Notes under the pieces: model-generated
What the model was told of the DNA's origin: nothing
Database searches by the model: none
What the model saw: only the letters and a program-made list of their open reading frames with translations
DNA from: Streptomyces sp. col6
Lineage (GTDB): Bacteria > Actinomycetota > Actinomycetes > Streptomycetales > Streptomycetaceae
Length of the DNA: 64,000 nt
NCBI RefSeq assembly: GCF_008042035.1
Contig: NZ_RDBL01000028.1
Coordinates: 1 to 64,000 of the forward strand
Direction of reading: 5' to 3'
Shown: positions 6,663 through 15,256 of the stretch, in pieces
Numbering within the stretch: position 1 is the stretch's first letter
How the letters are laid out: each line of letters opens with the position of its first letter
Position numbers and translations under genes: made by a program

Positions 6663-7853
6663 TCAGGAACCGTGCACCCCGGCGCGGTACTTCGGCAGCC
6701 GTACGGTGATCCGCATCCCGGCGCCGATGCCCGTCTCGATGACGAGCCCGTACTCGTCCCCGTACACCTGGCGGAGCCGTTCGTCGACGTTGAGCAGGCC
6801 GATGCCGGTGGACTTGCCGCCCTCGCCGCGCAGGATGTGGCGCAGCCGCTGGGGGTCCATGCCGGTGCCGTCGTCCTCGATGACGACCTCGGCCTCGGAG
6901 CCGGCGTCCAGGGCGCTGATGGTGATGCGGCTGGAGGTGACGGCGCCTTCGAGGCCGTGTTTGACGGCGTTCTCGACGAGGGGCTGGAGGCAGAGGAAGG
7001 GCAGGGCGACGGGCAGGACCTCGGGGGCGACCTGGAGGGTGACGGAGAGCCGTTCGCCGAAGCGGGCGCGGACCAGGGCGAGGTACTGGTCGATGGAGTG
7101 CAGTTCGTCGGCGAGGGTGGTGAAGTCGCCGTGGCTGCGGAACGAGTAGCGGGTGAAGTCCGCGAACTCCAGCAGTAGTTCGCGGGCCTGTTCCGGGTCG
7201 GTGCGGACGAAGGAGGCGATGGCGGCCAGCGAGTTGAAGATGAAGTGCGGGGAGATCTGCGCGCGCAGGGCCCTGATCTCGGCCTCGATGAGCTGGGTGC
7301 GCGAGCGGTCGAGTTCGGCCAGTTCCAGCTGGACGCAGACCCAGCGGGCGACCTCGCCCGCTGCACGGGCCAGGACGGCCGACTCACGCGGGGCGTAGGC
7401 GACAAGGGTGCCGAGGACCCGGTGGTCGACGGTCAGGGGCACGGCGACGGCCCACCTCAGTGGGCAGTCCAGGTCCTCGCAGTCGCTGCGGAAGGCGGTG
7501 TCGCGGCCGGTCTCCAGGACGCCCGCGACCTGGTCCATGACGTGCCGGCCGTGGTGGTCGCCCTCGCCGTCCCAGACCAGGACCCCGTCGCGGTCGGTGA
7601 GGCACAGCGCGTCGGTGCCCAGCAGAGAGCGCAGCCGGCGGGCCGACCGGCGGGCGCTGTCCTCGGTGAGCCCGGCGCGCAGGGGTGGCGCGGCCAGGGA
7701 CGCGGTGTGCAGGGTCTCGAAGGTGGCGTGCTCCACGGGCGTACCGACATCGCTGGTGCGTACGGGTCTGGCGGTGCGGCGGCCGAGCAGCAGGCCGCCT
7801 CCGAACAGCAGGAGGGCGAGCAGCACGATGACGGCGTATCCGGCCCCGGTCAC
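6663..7853 (-). CDS. LytS-type sensor histidine kinase of the symporter operon
   Basis: The 396-residue protein starts with one membrane helix (about residues 5-22), followed by a GAF-like sensory region with a short cysteine pair (DCEDLDCPLRW, about 140-150). Then come a His_kinase box of the LytS/YehU class (AQISPHFIFNSLAAIASF, phosphoacceptor His in PHFIFN) and a HATPase domain (LVENAVKHG, DDGTGMD, STGIGLLNV). The GTG start at 7853 overlaps the symporter stop by 4 bases (GTGA), so translation is coupled. Its partner is the LytTR regulator at 9755-10507 in the same operon. It presumably senses the transported acid or cell state and controls symporter expression. The cysteines suggest redox or metal input, which is inference. 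Confidence 0.88.
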   Translation of the reverse strand: MTGAGYAVIVLLALLLFGGGLLLGRRTARPVRTSDVGTPVEHATFETLHTASLAAPPLRAGLTEDSARRSARRLRSLLGTDALCLTDRDGVLVWDGEGDHHGRHVMDQVAGVLETGRDTAFRSDCEDLDCPLRWAVAVPLTVDHRVLGTLVAYAPRESAVLARAAGEVARWVCVQLELAELDRSRTQLIEAEIRALRAQISPHFIFNSLAAIASFVRTDPEQARELLLEFADFTRYSFRSHGDFTTLADELHSIDQYLALVRARFGERLSVTLQVAPEVLPVALPFLCLQPLVENAVKHGLEGAVTSSRITISALDAGSEAEVVIEDDGTGMDPQRLRHILRGEGGKSTGIGLLNVDERLRQVYGDEYGLVIETGIGAGMRITVRLPKYRAGVHGS

Positions 7854-9331
7854 CGGTGCCTCCCGGTGGTGAGTGCTTCGGGCAGGTGGAAGCGGGTCAT
7901 GGCGGCGTTGGTGCCGGGGGGTATCCGGCTCGGTGTGGCGAGCGAGACCAGGATCATGGCGAGGAAGCCGACGGGTACGGACCAGACGGCGGGCCAGGCC
8001 AGCAGCGCGTGGGGCCAGCCGGGCGGGCGTACCGCGCCGCTGACCGTGATGGCGACGGACAGCAGCGCCGAGCCGCCGCCCAGCAGGAGGCCGGCGACGG
8101 CTCCGGGCGGGGTGAGTCTGCGCCACCAGATGCCGAGGACCAGCAGCGGGCAGAAGGAGGAGGCGGAGACGGCGAAGGCCATGCCCACGGAGTCGGCGAC
8201 GGGGACCCTGCTGACCATCAGCGAGCCGGCCAGCGGCACGGAGATGGCGAGGACGGTGGCCAGCCGGAAGTGCCGGACCCCGCGCGAGGGCAGCACGTCC
8301 TGGGTGATGACCCCGGCGACGGCCATGGTCAGCCCGGACGCGGTGGACAGGAACGCGGCGAACGCGCCGCCGGCGACGAGCGCGCCGAGCAGGTCGCCGC
8401 CGATTCCGCCGATGACCCGGCCGGGCAGCAGGAGCACGGCGGCGTCCGCGTCGCCGCCGTGGATCAGCTCGGGGGCGTAAAGCCGGCCGAGCGCTCCGTA
8501 GACGGGCGGCAGGAGGTAGAAGACGCCGATGAGGGCGAGGACGGCGACGGTGGTGCGGCGGGCGTCGCGGCCGTTGGGGCTGGTGTAGAAGCGGACGACG
8601 ACGTGCGGCAGTCCCATGGTGCCGAGGAAGGTGGCGACGATGAGGCCGTAGGTGGCGTACAGCGGGTGGTCGGCGCGGAAGGGGGAGAGCTGTTCGTCGA
8701 AGCTGATGCGGGGCTGTCCGTCGCCCTGCCAGGCCAGCACCAGGAAGATCGCAGGGACCAGGAGCGCGGTCAGCTTCAGCCAGTACTGGAAGACCTGCAC
8801 GAAGGTGATCGAGCGCATGCCGCCGGCGGCGACGGCGAGGACCACGACGGAGGCGACCAGCACGTCGCCGAGCCAGCCGGGCGCCCCGGTGAGGATCTTG
8901 AGGGTGAGTCCCGCGCCCTGGAGCTGGGGCACGAGGTAGAGCCAGCCCGCGCCGACGACGAGCACGCTGACGAGTCTGCGCACCTGCCGGGACTCCAGGC
9001 GCCCTTCGGCGAAGTCGGGCAGGGTGTACGCCCCCGAGCGGCGCAGCGGGGCGGCGACGAAGACCAGCAGGACCAGGTAACCGGCGGTGTAGCCGACCGG
9101 GTACCAGAGCATGTCGGGCCCGTGGACGAGGACCAGGCCCGCGATGCCGAGGAAGGAGGCGGCGGAGAGGTATTCGCCGCTGATCGCGGCGGCGTTGAGC
9201 CGGGGGCGGACGGTGCGGGAGGCCACGTAGAAGTCGGAGGTGGTGCGGGAGATGCGCAGTCCGAATCCGCCGACGAGGACGGTCGCCAGGACGACGACGG
9301 CGACGGCCGTCACCGCGTACGTGCGGCTCAC
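7850..9331 (-). CDS. Sodium:solute symporter (SSS family, acetate/pyruvate type)
   Basis: The 493-residue integral membrane protein shows about 13 hydrophobic segments and SSS-family landmarks: ISRTTSDFYVASRTV at the N-terminus, NAAAISGEYLSAASFLGIAG in the first core repeat, GGMRSITFVQVFQYWLK, and GTMGLPHVVVRFYTS. It starts with GTG at 9331, overlapping the upstream gene by 4 bases, and its stop overlaps the kinase gene by 4 bases. The pairing with a DUF485-like small membrane protein is typical of ActP-type monocarboxylate transporters. Acetate, propionate or pyruvate are therefore plausible substrates, with the two-component pair as the regulator. Bases 8431-8580 recur exactly, inverted, at the window start. 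Confidence 0.88.
   Translation of the reverse strand: MSRTYAVTAVAVVVLATVLVGGFGLRISRTTSDFYVASRTVRPRLNAAAISGEYLSAASFLGIAGLVLVHGPDMLWYPVGYTAGYLVLLVFVAAPLRRSGAYTLPDFAEGRLESRQVRRLVSVLVVGAGWLYLVPQLQGAGLTLKILTGAPGWLGDVLVASVVVLAVAAGGMRSITFVQVFQYWLKLTALLVPAIFLVLAWQGDGQPRISFDEQLSPFRADHPLYATYGLIVATFLGTMGLPHVVVRFYTSPNGRDARRTTVAVLALIGVFYLLPPVYGALGRLYAPELIHGGDADAAVLLLPGRVIGGIGGDLLGALVAGGAFAAFLSTASGLTMAVAGVITQDVLPSRGVRHFRLATVLAISVPLAGSLMVSRVPVADSVGMAFAVSASSFCPLLVLGIWWRRLTPPGAVAGLLLGGGSALLSVAITVSGAVRPPGWPHALLAWPAVWSVPVGFLAMILVSLATPSRIPPGTNAAMTRFHLPEALTTGRHR
8431..8580. repeat. Source copy of the 150-bp inverted repeat
   Basis: Internal segment of the symporter gene whose reverse complement is identical to bases 1-150. 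Here the reading frame is intact on both sides, so this is the original copy. Confidence 0.9.
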
Positions 9332-9690
9332 GGGGCGGGGCGGCCTTCCACGAGCCGGGCGAAATCGCTCTCGTTGCGCTCGGCACGGCGCACGTACCAC
9401 CAGGCGAGCAGGGTGAGCGGCGGGTAGGCGGCGAAGCCGAGGACGGCCCAGACGACGGCGGAACTGTGCAGGGCCTCGAAGACGAGGGGCAGGGTCCCCA
9501 CGACGGCGGCGAGGACCGCGAAGGCGGTCAGCCCGGCCCGCAGCTGTCCGCGCATCAGCGAACGGACGTAGGCGCCACCGAGCGCGGTCTGCTCGTCGAT
9601 CTCCGACTGGGTGCGGTAGCGCGGCAGCGGGCGCACCCGCCGGGGCTCCCCCGTCACCACTTCGCGCCGGGGTATGGGCTCTGCGGACAT
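9328..9690 (-). CDS. DUF485-like small membrane partner of the symporter
   Basis: The 120-residue product has a hydrophilic N-terminus (about 1-45, with YRTQSEIDEQTALGGAYV) and two membrane helices (about 50-72 and 78-98) ending in RRAERNESDF. Size, topology and position before the symporter match the DUF485 (YjcH) proteins that accompany acetate permeases. Its stop overlaps the symporter GTG. The role is probably in assembly or modulation of the transporter, by analogy only. It sits between the regulator and symporter genes in one operon. Confidence 0.75.
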   Translation of the reverse strand: MSAEPIPRREVVTGEPRRVRPLPRYRTQSEIDEQTALGGAYVRSLMRGQLRAGLTAFAVLAAVVGTLPLVFEALHSSAVVWAVLGFAAYPPLTLLAWWYVRRAERNESDFARLVEGRPAP

Positions 9691-9754
9691 GGGGCCGGAG
9701 TGTAGGCGGCACCCGGCCCCGCTGGGAAGGGGGTTGGATCGGGGTAGCCGCTGG

Positions 9755-10507
9755 TCAGCGGCCGGTCCGGCGCATCAGGAGGTCGCGCAGCGCGCGGGTG
9801 TGGCGGCGGCTGACGGCGAGTTCGGCGGTGCCGATGCGCACGCTCATGCTGCCGGCATCCAGACGCAGTTCGTCGATCCGGCCGAGGGCTACGAGGTGGC
9901 GGCGGTGGATGCGGACGAAGCCCCGGGTGCGCCAGCGCTCCTCCAGGGTGGTCAGGGGGACGCGCACGAGGTGGCTGCCGGTGGCGGTGTGCAGCCGGGC
10001 GTAGTCGCCCTGGGCCTCTGCGTAGGCGATGTCGTCGATCGGGATGAAGCGGATGACGCCGCCCAGTTCGACGGGTATCTGGTCGTGTGCGGTGTCGTGG
10101 ACGGGGGCGGAGCGGTCCCCGACCTGCTCGGCGACGCGCCGCACGGCCTCGGCGAGGCGTTCGCGGCGGACCGGTTTGAGGACGTAGTCGACGGCCTTGA
10201 GGTCGAAGGCGTGCACGGCGAAGCCCTCGTGGGCGGTGACGAAGACGATGAGCGGCGGCGCGGCGAAGCCGGCGAGGAGCTGGGCGACGTCGAGGCCGGT
10301 CAGCCCGGCCATGTGGATGTCGAGGAAGACGACGTCGATGGCGGACGGGTCGTCGGGCCCCGCGTCGACGGCGCCGCCGATGCGGCGCAGCGCCTCGGTG
10401 GCCCCGGTGGCTCCCTCGGCGCTGCGGATGCGGGGGTCGGCGCGCAGGAGGTAGAGGAGTTCCTCCAGTGCGGGTTCTTCGTCGTCGACGGCGAGTACGC
10501 GGAGCAT
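9755..10507 (-). CDS. LytTR-family response regulator of the symporter operon
   Basis: The 250-residue protein has a receiver domain (residues 1-120: VDDEEPAL acidic pocket, phosphoacceptor Asp in VFLDIHM, Thr in FVTAHEG, Lys in VLKPV) and a C-terminal LytTR DNA-binding domain (about 145-245: YAEAQGDYARLHT, FVRIHRRHLV, SRRHTRALRDLL). It is the first gene of the four-gene operon LytTR, DUF485-like, symporter, LytS kinase. This order is a known configuration for monocarboxylate uptake control. It likely activates its own operon, but no clear LytTR binding repeat was identified upstream. Confidence 0.9.
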   Translation of the reverse strand: MLRVLAVDDEEPALEELLYLLRADPRIRSAEGATGATEALRRIGGAVDAGPDDPSAIDVVFLDIHMAGLTGLDVAQLLAGFAAPPLIVFVTAHEGFAVHAFDLKAVDYVLKPVRRERLAEAVRRVAEQVGDRSAPVHDTAHDQIPVELGGVIRFIPIDDIAYAEAQGDYARLHTATGSHLVRVPLTTLEERWRTRGFVRIHRRHLVALGRIDELRLDAGSMSVRIGTAELAVSRRHTRALRDLLMRRTGR

Positions 10508-10546
10508 GAGGCCGGAGTGTAGGGCCTGTCCCTGCCGATGGCTCCC

Positions 10547-11407
10547 CTACTTGAGGAGCCTGGACATACGGCGGTCCGCGAGCGGTTTGCCGCCCGTCTG
10601 GCAGGTAGGGCAGTACTGGAGCGAGGAGTCGCTGAAGGAGACCTCGCGGACGGTGTCCCCGCAGACCGGGCAGGCCTGTCCGGTGCGTCCGTGGACGCGC
10701 ATCGCGCTCTTCTTCTCGGCCTTCAGCCGGCCCGCCTCGACGCCGCCGGAGCGTGCGACGGCGTCCAGCAGCGTGGAGCGCATCGCGTCGTGGAGCCGGG
10801 TGATCTCGTCGTCGGTGAGGTTCGCAGTGAGCTTGAACGGCGACATCTTCGCTACGTGCAGGATCTCGTCGCTGTAGGCGTTGCCGATGCCGGCGATGAG
10901 GGACTGGTCGCGCAGGGCGCCCTTGATCTGGCGCCGTTCCCCGGCGAGCAGTGCGGCGAACGCGTCCCGGTCGAACCCGGGGCCGAGCGGATCGGGCCCG
11001 AGGCGGGCGATCCCGGGCACCTCGGCGGGATCGTGGACCAGGTGGACGGCGAGGCGTTTGGTGGTGCCGGCCTCGGTGAGGTCGAAGCCGTCGCCGCCGG
11101 TGAGGACGGTACGCAGGGCGAGCGGGCCCTTGCCGGGGCGGGGCGGGGCCGCCGGGAAGGCGTCGTTCCAGCGGAGCCAGCCGGCCCGCGCGAGGTGGGT
11201 GATCAGGTGGAGCGGGCCGACGCCGATGTCGAGGAACTTCCCGTGCCGCCGTACGTCGGTGACCGTGCCGCCGTGCAGGGCGGTGAGCGGCGGGTCGTAC
11301 GTCTTGAGGACGCTGATGGCGAGCGGCAGGACGCGGTCGATCTCCTTGCCGACGAGGTGGTCGTCGAGGAAGAGCCGCAGGGCTTCGACTTCCGGCAGTT
11401 CAGGCAT
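10547..11407 (-). CDS. Fpg/Nei-family DNA glycosylase/AP lyase
   Basis: The 286-residue protein begins MPELPEVEALRLF, in which Pro2 and Glu3 are the catalytic residues of the MutM/Nei family. It has the conserved Lys in RRHGKFLDI, the helix-two-turn-helix region (QSLIAGIGNAYSDEILHVA), and a C-terminal zinc finger with Cys pairs CPVC and CPTC. Enzymes of this family excise oxidised bases such as 8-oxoguanine or oxidised pyrimidines and nick the strand. Streptomyces carry several; this one, with PEVEAL rather than PEVET, is probably a non-canonical paralogue rather than the main MutM. It stands alone between the regulator and amidohydrolase genes. Confidence 0.9.
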   Translation of the reverse strand: MPELPEVEALRLFLDDHLVGKEIDRVLPLAISVLKTYDPPLTALHGGTVTDVRRHGKFLDIGVGPLHLITHLARAGWLRWNDAFPAAPPRPGKGPLALRTVLTGGDGFDLTEAGTTKRLAVHLVHDPAEVPGIARLGPDPLGPGFDRDAFAALLAGERRQIKGALRDQSLIAGIGNAYSDEILHVAKMSPFKLTANLTDDEITRLHDAMRSTLLDAVARSGGVEAGRLKAEKKSAMRVHGRTGQACPVCGDTVREVSFSDSSLQYCPTCQTGGKPLADRRMSRLLK

Positions 11408-11440
11408 GGTCCCAGCCTGCCGCAGCCCCGCCCGGGACGC

Positions 11441-12298
11441 CTACCGAAGGCCGTACACGCGTTCGGCGGTGGTGGCGAGCACAGCGTCCCGATCCCCCTC
11501 GCCCAGGCCCTCGATCAGGGCGCGGGCGGTGTCCAGGACCTCTCCGTACGTCGCCGCGAGCCGGCACACCGGCCAGTCGGAGCCGAACATGAGCCGACCG
11601 GGTCCGAAGGCGTCGATGACGGCCTCGGCATAGGGGCGCAGGTCGTCGGTGCTCCAGGTGCGCCAGTCCGCCTCGGTGACGAGTCCGGAGAGCTTGCAGA
11701 CGGTGTTGGGGAGGGCGGCGAGGGCGCGCAGATCGTCCGCCCAAGGGTGGGTCCGCCCGGTGGCCACAGGTGGCTTTCCCGCGTGGTCGAGCACGAACAC
11801 GAGGCCGGGGAGCGCGGCGGCCGCCCGGGTGGCGGCGGGCAGCTGGTGGGGCAGGATCACCAGGTCGTAGACGAGCCCGGCGTCGGCCACGGCGGCCAGG
11901 CCGCGCAGCACGTCGGGCCGCAGCAGCCAGTCGGGATCGGGTTCGCCCTGGACCTGGTGACGCAGGCCGACGAGCCGGTCGCCGCCGGGGAGTTCGCGCA
12001 GGGCGGCCAGGGTGTCGGCGATGTCCGGTGCCGTGAGGTCGCTCCAGCCGACGACGCCGGCGACCAGGTCGCTGCCGTCGGCGAGCGCGAGGAACTCGGG
12101 CGTCTCCGCAGCCACGGTGACGGTCTGGACGAGCACGGTGGCGCCCACCCCGGCCGCGCGGGCCTCGGGTTCCAGGTCGGCGAGGGTGAAGTCGCGGCGC
12201 AGGGGGGCCAGCGCCTCGCCGGTGATCCACTCCTGGTCGCGCACCGAGAGGTCCCACACATGGTGGTGGGCGTCGACGACGCGGGGCCGGGCGCTCAT
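11441..12298 (-). CDS. Amidohydrolase-2 family protein, probable L-fuconolactonase or related sugar lactonase
   Basis: The 285-residue protein is a TIM-barrel amidohydrolase of the COG3618 group. The DAHHHVWDL motif stands at the N-terminus, His in GLRHQVQG, His in VLDHAGKPP, and Asp in MFGSDWPV near the end. These match the lactonase/PDC hydrolase family. It is the third gene of an operon with an aldo/keto reductase and a sugar mutarotase, each separated by only 1-2 bases. In the oxidative route for L-fucose or L-rhamnose the reductase-family dehydrogenase makes the lactone and this enzyme opens it. The exact sugar is inference. Later pathway enzymes are not in this window. Confidence 0.8.
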   Translation of the reverse strand: MSARPRVVDAHHHVWDLSVRDQEWITGEALAPLRRDFTLADLEPEARAAGVGATVLVQTVTVAAETPEFLALADGSDLVAGVVGWSDLTAPDIADTLAALRELPGGDRLVGLRHQVQGEPDPDWLLRPDVLRGLAAVADAGLVYDLVILPHQLPAATRAAAALPGLVFVLDHAGKPPVATGRTHPWADDLRALAALPNTVCKLSGLVTEADWRTWSTDDLRPYAEAVIDAFGPGRLMFGSDWPVCRLAATYGEVLDTARALIEGLGEGDRDAVLATTAERVYGLR

Positions 12299-12299
12299 C

Positions 12300-12611
12300 T
12301 CACAGCTCCCAGACGACGGGGAGCCCGGCTTCGGCGCCCTCGGCCGAGTAGTCGTGGGCGACGTCCAGAAGCTCGTCCATCCGGGCCTGCCAGGTGACGT
12401 TGACGGGCAGCCGCTCCAGTTCGGCGAGGAGGCGTGCGTAGTCGTCGCACTCGATGAGGTGGAAGAGGTCGGTGCCGCTGCGCCAGATCGTCCAGGAGCC
12501 GGCGCCCGCCGCCCGGATCGCGCGGGTCAGCTCCGGCGGGACCTCGCGGTGCGCGGCCTCGTACGCGGCGACGCGGTCGGCGCGGACCTTGGTGTGCAGG
12601 GCGATACGCAT
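12300..12611 (-). CDS. L-rhamnose/L-fucose mutarotase (RhaM type)
   Basis: The 103-residue protein is a small ferredoxin-like-fold mutarotase: MRIALHTKVRADRVAAYEAAHREVPPELT (His at 21), then SWTIWRSGTDLFHLIECDDYA and a C-terminal PVVWEL. It matches RhaM in length and in the Y-x2-H, Trp and FH positions. Such enzymes interconvert alpha and beta anomers of L-rhamnose. It is the middle gene of a tight operon, 1 base upstream of the lactonase start and 1 base after the reductase stop. It probably feeds the correct anomer to the dehydrogenase. Confidence 0.85.
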   Translation of the reverse strand: MRIALHTKVRADRVAAYEAAHREVPPELTRAIRAAGAGSWTIWRSGTDLFHLIECDDYARLLAELERLPVNVTWQARMDELLDVAHDYSAEGAEAGLPVVWEL

Positions 12612-12612
12612 G

Positions 12613-13596
12613 TCAGTGTCCGTTCCCGGGCAGCAGGCCCTGGTCGCGCAGGTCGTCCCAGAGCGCGTCGGGGATCGCCCGGTTCAGCTGTGCGGCGGCG
12701 TCGCGCACCTCGTCCGGGGAGCGGGTGCCGACGAGCACCCCGGCGACGGCCGGGTGGGTGAGCGGGTAGTGCAGGGCGGCGGCTCGCAGCGGCACACCGT
12801 GGGCCTCGGTGACGCCCTTCAGGCGCAGGGCCCGGTCCAGCAGGTTCAGCGGGGCGGTGGCGTAGTCGTAGGTGGCGCCGGGGCGCGGGTCCGCGAGAAG
12901 GCCCGAGTTGAAGACCCCGCCGACGACGATGCTCCGGCCCCGTGCGAAGGCGGCCGGCAGGAGGTCGCCGAGGGCCGCCTGGTCGAGGAGGGTGAACCGG
13001 CCGGCGCACAGGACCACGTCGACATCGGTGTCGCGTACGAAGCGGGTCAGCATCGCGGTCTGGTTCATGCCCGCGCCGATCGCCCCGACGACCCCTTCGG
13101 CGCGCAGCTTCTCCAGTTCCGGGTACGCCTCGCGGAAGGCGGGTTCGGCGTGGTCGTCGGGATCGTGGAGGTAGGCGATGTCGATGCGGTCGAGGCCGAG
13201 GCGGTCGAGGCTGTCCTCGATGCTGCGGCGGACGCCGGCGGCGCTGAAGTCCCAGCGGCGGCGGTGCGTGGCGCGTACGGCGAAGCCCTCGGAAAGTCCG
13301 TCGGAGGCGGCGGTCGCCCCGGGCGGGAGCGGGTCGAGCACGCGGCCGACCTTGGTGGAGAGCGTGTAGGCGTCACGCGGGCGGTGGCGCAGTGCCTCGC
13401 CGAGGCGGCGTTCGGACAGGCCGAGTCCGTAGTGCGGCGCGGTGTCGAAGTAGCGGATGCCCACGTCCCAGGCGGCGTCCACGGCGGCGGCGGCCCGCTC
13501 CGGCTCCACCTCGCTGAAGAGGTTGCCGATGGCGGCCGCGCCGAAGGAGAGTTCGGTGATCTCGACCGCGCTGTCGCCCAGCCCGCTGCGCCGCAT
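12613..13596 (-). CDS. Aldo/keto reductase, probable L-fucose (D-threo-aldose) 1-dehydrogenase
   Basis: The 327-residue protein has the aldo/keto reductase barrel with FGAAAIGNLF, the active Asp/Tyr pair in YFDTAPHYGLGLSERRLG, Lys in LSTKVGRVL and His in YLHDPDD. The C-terminal cofactor loop contains GVLVGTRSPDEV. It resembles D-threo-aldose/L-fucose dehydrogenases, which oxidise the sugar to a lactone with NAD(P). The ATG at 13596 gives the usual family length and follows GAGAGGGCGG; longer in-frame extensions run into the promoter. It is first in the operon with mutarotase and lactonase. Substrate preference between L-fucose and L-rhamnose cannot be decided here. Confidence 0.82.
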   Translation of the reverse strand: MRRSGLGDSAVEITELSFGAAAIGNLFSEVEPERAAAAVDAAWDVGIRYFDTAPHYGLGLSERRLGEALRHRPRDAYTLSTKVGRVLDPLPPGATAASDGLSEGFAVRATHRRRWDFSAAGVRRSIEDSLDRLGLDRIDIAYLHDPDDHAEPAFREAYPELEKLRAEGVVGAIGAGMNQTAMLTRFVRDTDVDVVLCAGRFTLLDQAALGDLLPAAFARGRSIVVGGVFNSGLLADPRPGATYDYATAPLNLLDRALRLKGVTEAHGVPLRAAALHYPLTHPAVAGVLVGTRSPDEVRDAAAQLNRAIPDALWDDLRDQGLLPGNGH

Positions 13597-13635
13597 CCTG
13601 TCGCCGCCCTCTCCGATGATCGCTGCCACACAGCG

Positions 13636-13665
13636 AATATTCATCGGACCACTTGAGTGCGTCAA
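13636..13665 (-). promoter_or_regulatory. Predicted promoter of the fucose/rhamnose-type operon
   Basis: On the minus strand TTGACG (13665-13660) and AATATT (13641-13636) are separated by 18 bases, 40 bases before the reductase ATG. The spacer contains GTGGTCCGAT, and a partly inverted copy ATCGGACAGGTGGTCC lies upstream (about 13699-13714), as expected for a GntR- or IclR-type operator pair. No transcription data are available. Confidence 0.5.
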
Positions 13666-13724
13666 CACCCCTGACACCACTAATCCCGGCGATCCAGGGA
13701 CCACCTGTCCGATCTATGTTCTGA

Positions 13725-15107
13725 TCATTGGCTCTCCTGCACCTCAGCGACGAGGGCGGCCATCTCCTCGTCGGCGCACCGCGCCAGCCGTTCCAGGTCG
13801 GGCAGCGCCTTGCCGTCGCCCACCAGACCGACGTGCACGCGCGAGCCGTACGTCGTCAGCGCGACGGCCAAAGACTGTCCCCGGGCCAGCGGAGCCATCG
13901 GGTAGAGCGCGCTCAGCGGGCAGCCGGCCAGCGAGAGCCGCGAGCGCGGCAGGGGCACGCTGGTGACCAGGACGTCGAAGAGCATCCGTGCCGCGCTCCC
14001 GGCGAGCGGCGCGCCGAAACGGTGCGCCAGCGGGGGCAGTTGGTCGGCCAGTACGGCGACCGCACCCGCCCCCCGCAACGGACCCGCCGCCTTGTTGCGG
14101 TCCATCGCCTCCCGCACCGCGCGCAGCCGCTCACGGGGGTCGGGCTCCGAGACGGGCAGGCCCAGGAGGTAGGCGGACAGCTGGTTGCCGGTGGCCGTGG
14201 CCGCGCCGCCCGGCCGGCGCCGCGACACGGGGACCAGGGCGCGCGGGTCGTCGCCCCGCGGGCTCTCGCCGCGCTCCAGCATCCAGCGGCGCAGCGCCCC
14301 CGCCACGACGGCGAGCAGCACATCGTTGCCGGTGCCGCCGGTCGCACGGCGGACGCGTCGCACAGCCTCCAGGTCCAGGTCGGCCGTGGCCAGCCGGCGG
14401 GTGCCGCTGGAGCCCGCCCTGAGCGCCGGTGCGCCGCGCGGGTCGAGGCGGCCGGCCCGCACGAGCGAGGCGCCGACACCGAAGGCGCGGCCCAGGTCCT
14501 CGATCCGGCCGAGGGCGAGTCCGGCGACCTGGCGCGGGCCCGGCATCCAGGACCGGGGCGGTACCGGGCGCGGCCGTGCGGCCGGACGGGTGCGGGCGGT
14601 CGCGGGGGCGATCTGGTCGAAGATCCCGGCGCCGATGGCGACCGCCCGCATTCCGTCGGCGAGCGCGTGGTGGAGCTTGACGAGCACGGCGAAGGGGCCG
14701 CCGCCGGGTCCGTCGAGGAGGTACATCTCCCAGGGCGGCAGACCCCGCGGCAGCGGCCGCTCCATCAGTTCGCCGGCCAGCCGCGTCGCGGCCTCCATGA
14801 AGTCCGCGCCGCCGGGCGCCGTCCCGTCGGCGGGCAGCCGTACGCGACGGACGTGGTGGTGCACGTCGAAGTCCGGGTCGGCGGACCAGGCCGCGCCGCC
14901 GACGGGCAGCAGGACATCGCGCACCCGCATGCGCAGCCGTGGGACGGCGGCGGCGCGGGCGCCGAGGAGTTCGAGGAGCGCGTCGGGGCCGGGGTCCGCG
15001 CCGGGCGGCGGGGCGAAGACGGCGAGCGCGCCGAGATGCATGGGGTGGGCAGCGGACTCGAGGTGCCAGAAGGCGAGATCGAGGGGTGCCAGTAGCTCAG
15101 TGCCCAA
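13725..15107 (-). CDS. Wax ester synthase/diacylglycerol acyltransferase (WS/DGAT)
   Basis: The roughly 460-residue protein has the family motif HHALADG (catalytic HHxxxDG) about residue 135. An N-terminal segment LLAPLDLAFWHLESAAHPMHLGA is typical for the fold start. Further landmarks are NDVLLAVVAGALRRW, NQLSAYLLGLPV, and VTSVPLPRSRLSLAGCPL near the C-terminus. These enzymes join fatty acyl-CoA to diacylglycerol or alcohols to make storage lipid. The TTG at 15107 is chosen since it opens directly on the conserved LLAPLD segment and has GAGGAC upstream; an ATG at 15170 is in frame. It is a single gene, transcribed with its 3' end next to the sugar-operon promoter. Confidence 0.85.
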   Translation of the reverse strand: MGTELLAPLDLAFWHLESAAHPMHLGALAVFAPPPGADPGPDALLELLGARAAAVPRLRMRVRDVLLPVGGAAWSADPDFDVHHHVRRVRLPADGTAPGGADFMEAATRLAGELMERPLPRGLPPWEMYLLDGPGGGPFAVLVKLHHALADGMRAVAIGAGIFDQIAPATARTRPAARPRPVPPRSWMPGPRQVAGLALGRIEDLGRAFGVGASLVRAGRLDPRGAPALRAGSSGTRRLATADLDLEAVRRVRRATGGTGNDVLLAVVAGALRRWMLERGESPRGDDPRALVPVSRRRPGGAATATGNQLSAYLLGLPVSEPDPRERLRAVREAMDRNKAAGPLRGAGAVAVLADQLPPLAHRFGAPLAGSAARMLFDVLVTSVPLPRSRLSLAGCPLSALYPMAPLARGQSLAVALTTYGSRVHVGLVGDGKALPDLERLARCADEEMAALVAEVQESQ

Positions 15108-15256
15108 CGGGTCCTCATGGTGTCGAAGAGGGGAGACCGACCAGGTCGCAGTCAATCGCCGACGGTCCATCACGGTCAAGTACCGACAGGTTACGTTCAG
15201 TTACAATCCAGTTGCGCTCAACCCCTCCTCCGTCCGGACGAAGGATCACCGCCGGG

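Noticed and set aside
10547..12397. Long plus-strand frames over the glycosylase and amidohydrolase genes
   Set aside because: These are antisense shadows; the minus-strand proteins have complete catalytic motifs.
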